In this document: in pieces, positions 9,825 through 18,203 of the stretch | Position numbering within the stretch: the first letter of the stretch is position 1 | How the letters are laid out: each line of letters begins with the position of its first letter | Source: Rudaea sp. | GTDB lineage: Bacteria; Pseudomonadota; Gammaproteobacteria; Xanthomonadales; Rhodanobacteraceae | Direction: 5' to 3' | Length of the DNA: 46,335 nucleotides | Assembly: GCA_025451955.1 (NCBI GenBank) | Contig: JANWJJ010000050.1 | Span: 1-46,335 of the forward strand | Position numbers and translations under genes: made by a program | Notes under the pieces: model-generated | Seen by the model: only the letters and a program-made list of their open reading frames with translations | The model's database searches: none | Told to the model about the DNA's origin: nothing

Positions 9825-11045
9825 CTATCCCCCCGCCTGCCGCTGCGGTCGTTCCTGCAGGGTGGCGTCGAGGCTGAAGGGCGTGCCGTTGCGCTCGCCG
9901 CCGAGCTTTACCTTGGTGCCCGGGGCCAGATTCGCCTCGCGGTTGCGCAGATCCAGCGGGCTGGCGATCGGGGTGTCGTCGAGCGTCAGCAGCACATCGC
10001 CCGGATGCAATCCCGCCAGCACGGCGGGACTGTTGCTGTAGATCGCCACAACCAGTGCGCCGCCGCGATCGCGAGGCGCTTGCGCGAGCGGCACGTTGGC
10101 GTATTCGGCACCGAGCCAGCCGCGGATCACGCGGCCGTGGGCGACGATCTGGTCGAGCACGGCCTTGGCGGTACCGACCGGAATGGCGAAGCCGATGCCG
10201 ACGCTGCCGCCGGTGGGCGAATAGATGTCGGAATTGATGCCGACCAGTTCGCCATAGGCGTTGACCAGGGCGCCGCCGGAATTGCCCTGATTGATGGCCG
10301 CATCGGTCTGGATGAAATCTTCGTACGTGGACAAGTTCAATTGCCGCCCGAGTGCGCTGACGATGCCCATCGTCACCGTGCGGCCGAGGCCGAACGGATT
10401 GCCGATCGCCAGCACCACGTCGCCGACATTCAGCGGCGTCTTGTCGGCGATGGCGATGCTGGGCAGGTTGGCGGCGTCGATCTTGAGCACCGCCAGATCG
10501 GTGTCGGCATCGGTGCCGATCACGCGCGCCTGGGTGACGCGGCCGTCATAGAGCACGATCTGGATTTCCTCGGCACCCTGGATCACGTGGTTGTTGGTCA
10601 ACACGTAACCATCGGCGCCGACGATGACGCCCGAGCCCAGGCTTTGCTGACGCTGTTGCAGCGGTGGCCCGATCGGAATGCCCGGGAACATGCGTTGCAG
10701 CACCGGATTGGTCGGCACCAGCATCCGGCGCGTGCTGATCACCTTGTTGGCGTAGATGCTAACCACGGCGGGCGCGGCGCGCGCGACGGCCTGCGCGTAC
10801 GACACTGTGATCGCGTCGCCGGCAGGCGTTGATTCGGAAACCACGCCGCCGTGATCCGGTGCGCTGCGCGTGACGGAGCGGGTGTCCGCCGCCGCGGACA
10901 GGGACGATCCGGCTGCCGCCGGCGCAAACACATGGCGCACGCGCCCGACCATCGAGGGCGATACCACGCTGACGACAAAAGCCGCCGCCAGGCCGAGAAC
11001 GATGAATTGGGCGACGAACAGGCAAATTCTATACATCGTTTTCAT
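9825..11045 (-). CDS. degS: DegS/AlgW-like membrane-anchored serine protease
   Basis: The ATG at 11045 gives 406 residues; a TTG at 11051 is possible. One N-terminal membrane anchor (residues 7-28) precedes a trypsin-like domain with catalytic triad H153 (TNNHV), D183 (DTDLAVL) and S256 (GNSGGAL). There is a single PDZ domain at about residues 300-395. One PDZ plus an uncleaved anchor fits DegS/AlgW, the periplasmic site-1 protease that starts the envelope-stress sigma-E cascade; DegQ/DegP normally have two PDZ domains. An insertion between residues 105 and 135 (Pro/Gln-rich) is the LA-loop region. It is divergent from petABC. Confidence 0.88.
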   Translation of the reverse strand: MKTMYRICLFVAQFIVLGLAAAFVVSVVSPSMVGRVRHVFAPAAAGSSLSAAADTRSVTRSAPDHGGVVSESTPAGDAITVSYAQAVARAAPAVVSIYANKVISTRRMLVPTNPVLQRMFPGIPIGPPLQQRQQSLGSGVIVGADGYVLTNNHVIQGAEEIQIVLYDGRVTQARVIGTDADTDLAVLKIDAANLPSIAIADKTPLNVGDVVLAIGNPFGLGRTVTMGIVSALGRQLNLSTYEDFIQTDAAINQGNSGGALVNAYGELVGINSDIYSPTGGSVGIGFAIPVGTAKAVLDQIVAHGRVIRGWLGAEYANVPLAQAPRDRGGALVVAIYSNSPAVLAGLHPGDVLLTLDDTPIASPLDLRNREANLAPGTKVKLGGERNGTPFSLDATLQERPQRQAGG

Positions 11046-11219
11046 GTGCAACTTGACTGCAATGGAACCTGAGGGAGAAGTAGCACGCGGAACCCCGATG
11101 CGTCACTTGATAACGATCTTCATTGTCTGCGGCCGGGGGCTTGGTTAAACTAGCACGATTTTTGGGGGTTGCCGTATTGCCCCGTCTCCGAATTATTTCT
11201 GGACCTAGTGGAGTGCCGG

Positions 11220-11822
11220 ATGGCGATTGAAGGCGTGGATCAGGGACGCCGCCGTTTCCTCACTGCGACGACAGCGGTCGTCGGCGGTGTCGGAGCATTG
11301 GCTGCGGTGGTGCCTTTCATCAAGACATGGGAGCCGAGCGCGCGCGCCAAGAGTGCGGGCGCTCCGGTGCTGGCCGATATCAGCAAGATCGAACCCGGGC
11401 AGAAAGTCACGTTCGGCTGGCGCAGTCTGCCGGTGTTCGTGGTCAACCGCACCCAGCCTCAGCTCGACGCGCTGAAAGGCGAGGATTCGCGGCTGAAGGA
11501 TCCGAACAGCGACAATACGGATCAGCAGCCGACGTTCGCCAAGAACGGAACGCGCTCGCTCAAGCCGGAGTGGCTGATCGTGATTGGCATCTGCACACAT
11601 CTGGGCTGCGTCCCGGATTACTTCGGCGAGCTCAAACCCGAACCCTTCGATCCCGATTGGAAGGGCGGTTTCTACTGCCCCTGCCATAAATCGCGCTACG
11701 ACCTGGCCGGACGTGTGTTCCAGGGCGTGCCGGCGCCGGCCAACCTGCAAGTGCCGCCATACAAGTTCATGGACGACAACAAGCACGTGATGATTGGCGT
11801 CAGCCCGCAAGGAGCCGCGTAA
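11220..11822 (+). CDS. petA: Ubiquinol-cytochrome c reductase Rieske iron-sulfur subunit
   Basis: The ATG at 11220, after GGAG, gives 200 residues. GRRRFLTATTAV (9-20) is a Tat-type signal that also forms the membrane anchor. The 2Fe-2S ligands are in CTHLGC (C125, H127, C130) and CPCHKS (C153, C155, H156). As the Rieske subunit it carries electrons from ubiquinol at the Qo site to cytochrome c1. The stop overlaps the petB start (TAATG), so petABC is one tightly coupled operon. Confidence 0.97.
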   Translation: MAIEGVDQGRRRFLTATTAVVGGVGALAAVVPFIKTWEPSARAKSAGAPVLADISKIEPGQKVTFGWRSLPVFVVNRTQPQLDALKGEDSRLKDPNSDNTDQQPTFAKNGTRSLKPEWLIVIGICTHLGCVPDYFGELKPEPFDPDWKGGFYCPCHKSRYDLAGRVFQGVPAPANLQVPPYKFMDDNKHVMIGVSPQGAA

Positions 11823-13117
11823 TGGCCACCGCACCGATCAGGATTCAACCGAAAAACCGCATCCTCGCGTGGATCGAGGATCGCCTGCCGATCCAGAGTT
11901 TTCTCGCCACGCACACCAGCGAGTATTACGCGCCGAAGAATTTTAATCTCTGGTACTACTTTGGCTCGCTGGCGCTGCTGGTGCTGGTCAATCAGATCGT
12001 CACCGGCATTTTCCTGACGATGTTCTACAAGCCGGACGCGGCACAGGCGTTCGCCTCGGTCGAATACATCATGCGCGATGTCGATTGGGGCTGGCTGATC
12101 CGCTACATGCACGAAGTCGGCGCGTCGATGTTCTTCATCGTCGTCTACCTGCATATGTTCCGCGGCTTGATGTATGGCTCGTACAAGAAGCCGCGCGAAC
12201 TGGTCTGGCTGCTCGGCATGCTGATTTTCCTCGCGCTGATGGCCGAGGCGTTCATGGGCTACGTGCTGCCGTGGGGCAATATGTCGTTCTGGGGCGCCAA
12301 GGTGATCATCTCGCTGTTCGGCGCGATTCCGGTCGTCGGCGACGCGCTCGTGCAGTGGATCATGGGCGACTACGTGCCCGCCGATGCCACTTTGAACCGC
12401 TTCTTCGCCTTGCACGTGATCGCGCTGCCGCTGGTCTTGCTGCTGCTTGTGGTCCTGCATCTGGCGGCGCTGCACGAAGTCGGATCGAACAATCCGGATG
12501 GGGTCGAAATCAAGGACAAGAAAACGCCGGAAGGCAAGCCGCTGGATGGCATCCCGTTCCATCCGTACTACACGGTCAAGGATCTGTTCGGCGTTGGTTT
12601 CTTCCTGATCCTGTGCGCGTTCCTGATCTTCTTCCAGCCAACGCTTGGCGGTTGGTTCCTCGAGCCAGATAACTTCATTCCGGCCAATAATCTGGTCACG
12701 CCGGAACACATCAAACCGGTGTGGTACTTCACGCCGTTCTACGCCATGTTGCGCATGATTCCGGCCAAGCTGCCGGGTGTGATCACCATGTTCGTCGGCA
12801 TCATTGCGTTGTTTCTGGTGCCGTGGCTGGATCGCGGCCGGGTCAAGTCGGTGCGTTACCGCGGTCTCGGCTACAAGATCGGCCTGGGCCTGTTCGTGAT
12901 CTCGTTCGTGATGCTCGGTGCGGTCGGCGCGGGCGTGACCACCGAAGTGATTCCGCAATGGTTCGGCGCGAATGCCGACGTGACCACCATCGAGAATGCG
13001 TTCGGCCGTTTCTGGCTGGCGATCTACTTGTTGTCCTTCGTGGGCCTGTGGGCCTACACCTATTTCGGCTTCGAGAAAACCAAGCCGGTGCCGGAGCGGG
13101 TGACGACCCATGACTAA
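11822..13117 (+). CDS. petB: Cytochrome b subunit of the bc1 complex
   Basis: This 431-residue polytopic membrane protein has the two haem-b histidine pairs within RYMHEVGASMFF...YLHMFRG and FALHVIALP...VLHLAALHEVGSNNPDG. The Qo-site loop reads PVWY instead of the more common PEWY, so the loop glutamate is a valine; this variant is known in some beta- and gammaproteobacteria. The C-terminal part extends to eight helices, as in full-length cytochrome b. The last bases overlap the petC start by eight bases. Confidence 0.97.
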   Translation: MATAPIRIQPKNRILAWIEDRLPIQSFLATHTSEYYAPKNFNLWYYFGSLALLVLVNQIVTGIFLTMFYKPDAAQAFASVEYIMRDVDWGWLIRYMHEVGASMFFIVVYLHMFRGLMYGSYKKPRELVWLLGMLIFLALMAEAFMGYVLPWGNMSFWGAKVIISLFGAIPVVGDALVQWIMGDYVPADATLNRFFALHVIALPLVLLLLVVLHLAALHEVGSNNPDGVEIKDKKTPEGKPLDGIPFHPYYTVKDLFGVGFFLILCAFLIFFQPTLGGWFLEPDNFIPANNLVTPEHIKPVWYFTPFYAMLRMIPAKLPGVITMFVGIIALFLVPWLDRGRVKSVRYRGLGYKIGLGLFVISFVMLGAVGAGVTTEVIPQWFGANADVTTIENAFGRFWLAIYLLSFVGLWAYTYFGFEKTKPVPERVTTHD

Positions 13118-13862
13118 GCCAAGTCTGTTGATTGCACGTGCCGCACTCGCTGCGCTCGCCTGCCTGTTCTTCGCCAGCACAGCTGCCGCCGGGGAAGGCG
13201 AGGGCATGGAAGCGGCGAATACCCACATCGACAATATCTCGTCGTTGCAAAGCGGTGCGCGCCTGTATTTCAACTATTGTTCGGGCTGCCACTCGCTCAA
13301 ATACATGCGCTACTCGCGCATTGCCGAAGATCTGAAGCTCAGCGACGACGAAGTGCTCAAGAACTTCGCCTTCACCGGCGCCAAGATCGGCGAGATGGCG
13401 ATGTCGAATATGCCCGAGGCCGATGCCGAAAAATTCTTCGGCAAGGCACCGCCGGATCTTTCCCTGGAAGCCCGCGCCAAGGGTCCGGACTGGATTTACA
13501 ACTACCTGAAATCGTTCTACATCGATTCCACGCGCCCGTCCGGCTGGAACAATACCGTGTTCCCGAACGTGTCGATGCCGAACGTGCTGTGGGAACTGCA
13601 AGGCGTGCAGCATGCCGACTACGCGCCGGCCAAGCCGGGCGAGGACGCGCACGTCGAAAAGCTCGAACTGGCGAGCAAAGGCACGTTGTCGCCTACGCAA
13701 TACGACGATGCAGTGCGCGATCTGACCACGTTCCTGCAATATGTCGGCGAACCGGCCGCACTCAAACGTGAGTCGATGGGCATCTGGGTGGTGCTGTATC
13801 TGGCGTTTTTCACGTTCCTGGCCTACTTGCTCAAGCACGAGTTCTGGAAGGACGTGCATTGA
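13110..13862 (+). CDS. petC: Cytochrome c1
   Basis: This 250-residue protein has an N-terminal signal peptide (ALAALACLFFASTAAAG), one haem-c motif CSGCH with the following SLKYMRY, and a C-terminal anchor helix (GIWVVLYLAFFTFLAYLL) ending in KHEFWKDVH. It accepts electrons from the Rieske protein and passes them to soluble or membrane cytochrome c. The start ATG at 13110 overlaps petB, which implies coupled translation. Confidence 0.97.
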   Translation: MTKPSLLIARAALAALACLFFASTAAAGEGEGMEAANTHIDNISSLQSGARLYFNYCSGCHSLKYMRYSRIAEDLKLSDDEVLKNFAFTGAKIGEMAMSNMPEADAEKFFGKAPPDLSLEARAKGPDWIYNYLKSFYIDSTRPSGWNNTVFPNVSMPNVLWELQGVQHADYAPAKPGEDAHVEKLELASKGTLSPTQYDDAVRDLTTFLQYVGEPAALKRESMGIWVVLYLAFFTFLAYLLKHEFWKDVH

Positions 13863-13892
13863 TACCTCGCGGCGGGCGGGCTATGCGCCTGT

Positions 13893-13921
13893 CCGCTGCG
13901 GGTGTACATTCGACGCAGCGG
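13893..13921. repeat. Inverted repeat between petC and sspA
   Basis: CCGCTGCG (13893-13900) and CGCAGCGG (13914-13921) form a perfect 8-bp stem with a 13-base loop in the 118-base gap. There is no T-run, so it may be an attenuator or processing hairpin that separates petABC from sspAB expression, or it may be chance. Confidence 0.35.
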
Positions 13922-13980
13922 GCCGCGCGGCAAGTGGTCGCCCGATTCCGTTCCTGCACAGGGGGGTGTAAAGAACCGAC

Positions 13981-14607
13981 ATGGCCTTGAGTCAACGCTC
14001 GCGCACCGTTCTTACCCTGTATTCATCTGTCGATTGCGCACAATGCCATCGCGTTCGCTTGGTGCTGGCAGCCAAAGGCGTGGTTTATGACCTGGTGCCG
14101 GTCAATCCGCAATCGCCGCCGGAAGATTTGCTCGATCTGAATCCCTATCATTCGGTGCCGACCTTGGTCGATCGCGACCTCGTGCTCTACGACACCGGCG
14201 TGATCTGCGAGTATCTCGACGAACGCTATCCGCATCCACCGCTGATGCCGGTCGATCCGCTGTCGCGTGCGCGCCTGCGTCTGGCCATCGTGCGCATCGA
14301 GCGCGACTGGCTGCCGTTCGTCGCTCAGATCGATGCGGGCGGTCGGCCGGCGGAAACCGCACGCAAGCGTCTGCGCGAAGCCTTGCTGGCGAGCATGCCG
14401 CTGTTCAAGGCGGCGAAGTTTTTCCTCAATCCTGAATTGAGTCTGGCCGATTGCGCACTTGCGCCGCTGATCTGGCGCCTGCCCAGCCTCAACGTCAGCT
14501 TGCCGCCGCGTGAAGCTCACGCGATCAACGATTACGGCGACCGTATCTTCCGCAATCCGGGATTCACCCGCAGCCTGACCCCGGAAGAAAAAGCTCTGCG
14601 GTCATGA
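13981..14607 (+). CDS. sspA: Stringent starvation protein A
   Basis: This 208-residue glutathione-S-transferase-fold protein begins with a thioredoxin-like half (LTLYSSVDCAQCHRVRLVLAAKG) and continues with YHSVPTLVDRDLVLYDTGVICEYLDERYPHPPLMP, the SspA signature. The family binds RNA polymerase rather than acting as an enzyme. It lies downstream of petABC and 19 bases before sspB, the standard gammaproteobacterial order. Confidence 0.94.
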   Translation: MALSQRSRTVLTLYSSVDCAQCHRVRLVLAAKGVVYDLVPVNPQSPPEDLLDLNPYHSVPTLVDRDLVLYDTGVICEYLDERYPHPPLMPVDPLSRARLRLAIVRIERDWLPFVAQIDAGGRPAETARKRLREALLASMPLFKAAKFFLNPELSLADCALAPLIWRLPSLNVSLPPREAHAINDYGDRIFRNPGFTRSLTPEEKALRS

Positions 14608-14626
14608 TGAATAGCAGACTGTATCG

Positions 14627-15025
14627 ATGAGTAGCGTCAGCATGACCTCCAATCGCCCCTATCTGTTGCGGGCGATGTACGACTGGATCAGCGACAACGG
14701 CCTGACGCCCTACATCCTGGTCGATGCCGCCGCACCCGGCGTGCAAGTGCCGCAGAGCGCGATCAAGGACGGCCGCGTGGTGCTCAATGTCGCCGCGCGC
14801 GCGGTGTCGCATCTGGATCTGGGCAAGGATCACGTGCGTTTCAACGCGCGCTTTTCCGGCGTCAGTCAGGTGGTTGAAGTGCCGATGGCGAGCCTGCTGG
14901 CGATCTACGCGCACGAGAATGGCCAGGGCATGATGTTCCCGGCGGAAAACCAACCCGCACCGACGCCCGGGCCTACCGCCGATGCGATGCCGAAAAAGGG
15001 TACGCATTTGCGCGTGGTGAAGTAG
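14627..15025 (+). CDS. sspB: ClpXP protease specificity-enhancing factor SspB
   Basis: This 132-residue protein starts at 14627; an alternative ATG at 14642 is equally plausible because neither has a clear ribosome binding site. The folded domain (RPYLLRAMYDWISDNGLTPY to IYAHENGQGMMF) is followed by a flexible Pro-rich linker and the ClpX-binding tail LRVVK. SspB tethers ssrA-tagged peptides to ClpXP. It forms an operon with sspA. Confidence 0.95.
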   Translation: MSSVSMTSNRPYLLRAMYDWISDNGLTPYILVDAAAPGVQVPQSAIKDGRVVLNVAARAVSHLDLGKDHVRFNARFSGVSQVVEVPMASLLAIYAHENGQGMMFPAENQPAPTPGPTADAMPKKGTHLRVVK

Positions 15026-15060
15026 TAGTCCGCGACCTCGACGTCTGGACGGTTCGATAC

Positions 15061-15078
15061 CCGAACGCACGCGTTCGG
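15061..15078. terminator. Possible bidirectional terminator hairpin
   Basis: CCGAACG-CACG-CGTTCGG is a perfect seven-pair stem with a four-base loop, centred in the 54 bases between the convergent sspB and DUF3301 genes. Its position suits a shared terminator, although no T-run follows on either strand. Confidence 0.45.
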
Positions 15079-15079
15079 C

Positions 15080-15457
15080 TCAGTGCAAGGTGGTATCGGG
15101 TAGCTGCGGAGTGTGGAAACTGATCACATTCGGCGCAACCGGCGCGGCTGCCTGTTCGGGGAAGGGCAGGCTGTATCCCAGCAACTGACCATCGAACATG
15201 TCCAGGCTGCCTTGGTGGCGATCGAGGCCATCGGTGCTCAACTCGAAACGATAACGCCGGCGCAGATGCAGCCAGCCATCGGCGCCGCGCGCGATGCCGA
15301 GCCGCTGCAAGGCGACGGTTTGATCCAGCAACTGCACCCGGGCTCGTGCGCACAGCCAGTGACCCAGCTCACGCGCCTGCTCGCGCGCCTTGAGTGCCGC
15401 CTGCCACAGATAGAAGGCGAGCAGCAGCAAAATAGTTGGCAGCAAGGCATCGAACAT
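15080..15457 (-). CDS. DUF3301 domain-containing membrane-anchored protein
   Basis: The ATG at 15457 gives 125 residues; longer starts (to 15541) add an unlikely Cys/Pro-rich leader. One N-terminal transmembrane helix (LLPTILLLLAFYLWQAAL) precedes the DUF3301 core: AREQARELGHWLCARARVQLLDQTVAL, then RRRYRFELSTDG. The function of the family is unknown. The gene is tail to tail with sspB and head to head with the kinase gene. Confidence 0.82.
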   Translation of the reverse strand: MFDALLPTILLLLAFYLWQAALKAREQARELGHWLCARARVQLLDQTVALQRLGIARGADGWLHLRRRYRFELSTDGLDRHQGSLDMFDGQLLGYSLPFPEQAAAPVAPNVISFHTPQLPDTTLH

Positions 15458-15569
15458 GCGTTCAAGTGTGCGGGCAGGGCATCCGCAACACAAGGGGATT
15501 GCCTGATTGGCCCAATCCGGACTCGACGCAATGTGCGCCATGTCCGCACGAACTGCGATCCGAATTCGC

Positions 15570-15575
15570 TACAAT
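15570..15575 (+). promoter_or_regulatory. Probable -10 box of the kinase gene
   Basis: TACAAT, one mismatch from TATAAT, lies 40 bases before the proposed GTG start at 15615. The -35 position shows no good match. It supports a start downstream of it rather than the longer frame from 15507. Confidence 0.45.
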
Positions 15576-15614
15576 GCAAAAATTGCAAGCTTGTGCAGGA
15601 CAGAGGCGGCGCTG

Positions 15615-18140
15615 GTGCTCGATATTCCCGGCTATACGATCAAGCGCGAAATCGGCGTGGGTGGCATGGCCAGCGTGCATCTGGCCATGCAGACTTCGCT
15701 CGAACGCGAGGTGGCGCTCAAGGTGATGTCGCCGGCGCTGGCGGCGGACCCGGCGTTCTCCAAGCGCTTCCTGCAGGAAGCGCGCATGCTCGCGTCGCTG
15801 GCGCACCCGAATATCGTCGCCGTGTACGACGTCGGCGTCACTCCGGGTCAGTTGCATTATTTCTCGATGCAGTATTTGCCCGGTGGCGATTTCAGCGCGC
15901 GCGTGCAACGCGGCATCGACGAGCGCGAACTGACGCAGACGCTGGCCGGCGTGGCCCGTGCACTCGGTTATGCGCACCAGCGCGGCTATGTGCACCGCGA
16001 TGTCGCCCCCGGCAATATCCTGTACGACATCAACGGCAATCCGGTGCTGACCGATTTCGGCATCGCCCTGGCTGCCGCATCCGGATCGCGCATCACCAGC
16101 ACCGGTTTCTCGGTCGGCACCAGCCATTACATGAGTCCGGAGCAGGCTCGCGGCGGCGATGTCGACGCGCGCTCGGACATCTACAGTCTCGGCGTCCTGT
16201 GCTATTACGGCCTCACCGGCAAACCGCCCTACGATGGCGCCGATGGCTTTGCCGTGGCGTATGCGCATGTGTTCGAACCGATTCCGCGATTGTCCGCCGC
16301 GCAAGCGCATTGGCAACCGCTGATCGACCGGGCGCTGGCCAAGGATCCGAAAGATCGCCATGCCGATGTCGAGGCGTTTCTCGATGCGCTGGCCACGGTC
16401 GTCCCGCAGTATTCCGCACTGTTCCGCGATGAGCCGGCATCACCGGCATTGCCAGCGGCGCCGGCCATGACCGCGACCGTGGCCGCCAGTCCCGCCGCGC
16501 CGCGCGCCGCCAACAGCAACGAGCCGGCAACGCGTCCGATGGAACGGGCGGCCTTGCCAGTCGAATCGCCAACGGTTGTGAGCATGCCGCGTTTGGCGCC
16601 GCCGCCCAGCCTGCCGGCCGCCGCTTCCCCTTCGGCAAGCAGCCCCGGACGATCCTGGCTGCGGCTGTGGCCGCTGCTGATTGTTCTGCTCGGCGTCGGC
16701 CTGATCGGGTTCGCCTTGGTCGGCCGTCGGGCTAGGCAAGTACCGGCGCCGGATATCGCACCGGTCGAATCCCCGGCGGCGCCGGATGCGTCGGCATCCG
16801 CGAATGCGGTGGCGGCATCGAATCCGCCACCGACCACTGCGGCGACCGTTGCTGCGCCAACGCCCGCCCAGCCGCCGGCTACCGCGATGGACAGCATCGA
16901 TGCGGCCGAAGCGGCGGGCGCCGCCCAGAATGCCGACGAATTGCCCACGGTGGTCGATCCGGTGGAAGATGCGATCCGGCGCGGACGTGCCGATCTTGCC
17001 GCCCAACGTCTGACCATGCCGCCGGGCAGCAATGCACTCGAGCGCTTCCAGTTCGCGCTCCGGCTCGATCCGCGCAACAAGCCGGCGAAACAGGGAATTC
17101 TGGATATTGCGAAAAAGTATACCGAGTTCGCCGGCAAGAATCTGGCGGCCGGGGATGCCGCGCAATTCGATCAGTATCTGGATCGCGCGACGGACATCGC
17201 CAAGCTCGTGCCGGAAAATACCGACGCGGCCCGCGACATCGCGGCACTGCGCAGCAAGGCGGCGGCGCCATTCGTCGCGCAAGCCGCATCCGCCGCTGCC
17301 CTCTGGGACAAGGCCGGCGCCAAGGCCGCCTACGAAAAGGCGCTCAAGCTCGATCCGGACAATGCCGCGGCACACGCTGGTCTGAAGTTCGTCGCCAGCA
17401 TCGGCGAACCGGGGTTTATTTTTCGCGACAAACTCGCCGATGGCACGCCAGGCCCCGAACTGGTGATTCTCGGCGATGCCAAATTGGCGATGGCACGCCA
17501 TGATGTCACCCGCGGCGAGTTCCGCCGGTTCTGGGCGGCGGCCGGCCGCGCCGAGTTCAGCGGACGTGAGTTGTCCTGCCGCGATCGCGAATCGATTTTC
17601 CGTTCCTCGAAGAAACGCGATTGGACGAATCCCGAAATTCCCCAGGACGACAGTCATCCAGTCGTCTGCGTTGGCTGGCAGGAAGCCGCTACCTACGCGC
17701 AATGGCTGAGCAAACAGACCGGCAAGCAGTATCGGTTGCCGAGTCCGGCCGAGTTCGATGAAGTCGCGCGCAAGGCGTCGGCTGGAGCGTGCAAGGCCAA
17801 TCTTGCCGATGCGTCGTACAAGCGTCAGTACGACAGCCGCGATGGCAGCGATTGCGACGATGGCTACGCGGCAACCTCGCCGGTCGGTCATTTTGGCGCG
17901 GTCGCCGGGGTTTACGATATCGACGGCAATGTGCGTGAATGGGCGGGTGCCTGCAACGGCGGCGCACCGGCGCAGGCAGGCAGTCAATGCCGCTCGTTCA
18001 TTGCCATGGGACGCGGTTGGCTATCGGTTGCCGGCAAGGAAACACCGACATTCAGCGACACTTATGCTGCCGACGTGGCCCTGAACAGCGTCGGTTTCCG
18101 CGTCGTGCGCGATTTGGATAAACGCGATCCGGACAAATAA
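15615..18140 (+). CDS. Serine/threonine protein kinase fused to FGE-sulfatase-like domain
   Basis: I place the start at GTG 15615, after GAGG and a TACAAT box; the frame is open from 15507, but those codons overlap the promoter. The protein has 841 residues. Kinase domain 5-265: glycine loop GVGGMAS, K36 in VALK, E55, catalytic loop HRDVAPGN (127-134), DFG at 147-149, and MSPEQ. The usual catalytic-loop lysine (HRDxK) is alanine. A Pro/Ala linker, a transmembrane helix (about 350-372), a helical TPR-like part (about 450-595) and a C-terminal formylglycine-generating-enzyme-like domain (about 610-835; MARHDVTRGEFRRFW to VGFRVVRD) follow. The last domain probably lies in the periplasm, perhaps for ligand or carbohydrate binding. 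An FHA gene follows 63 bases later. Confidence 0.9.
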   Translation: MLDIPGYTIKREIGVGGMASVHLAMQTSLEREVALKVMSPALAADPAFSKRFLQEARMLASLAHPNIVAVYDVGVTPGQLHYFSMQYLPGGDFSARVQRGIDERELTQTLAGVARALGYAHQRGYVHRDVAPGNILYDINGNPVLTDFGIALAAASGSRITSTGFSVGTSHYMSPEQARGGDVDARSDIYSLGVLCYYGLTGKPPYDGADGFAVAYAHVFEPIPRLSAAQAHWQPLIDRALAKDPKDRHADVEAFLDALATVVPQYSALFRDEPASPALPAAPAMTATVAASPAAPRAANSNEPATRPMERAALPVESPTVVSMPRLAPPPSLPAAASPSASSPGRSWLRLWPLLIVLLGVGLIGFALVGRRARQVPAPDIAPVESPAAPDASASANAVAASNPPPTTAATVAAPTPAQPPATAMDSIDAAEAAGAAQNADELPTVVDPVEDAIRRGRADLAAQRLTMPPGSNALERFQFALRLDPRNKPAKQGILDIAKKYTEFAGKNLAAGDAAQFDQYLDRATDIAKLVPENTDAARDIAALRSKAAAPFVAQAASAAALWDKAGAKAAYEKALKLDPDNAAAHAGLKFVASIGEPGFIFRDKLADGTPGPELVILGDAKLAMARHDVTRGEFRRFWAAAGRAEFSGRELSCRDRESIFRSSKKRDWTNPEIPQDDSHPVVCVGWQEAATYAQWLSKQTGKQYRLPSPAEFDEVARKASAGACKANLADASYKRQYDSRDGSDCDDGYAATSPVGHFGAVAGVYDIDGNVREWAGACNGGAPAQAGSQCRSFIAMGRGWLSVAGKETPTFSDTYAADVALNSVGFRVVRDLDKRDPDK

Positions 18141-18203
18141 AAATGGTAAGTTGCCCGCTATGCAAACCTGTAAATACCGCGGTAGAGCGCTGAGAGGGAT
18201 CCG

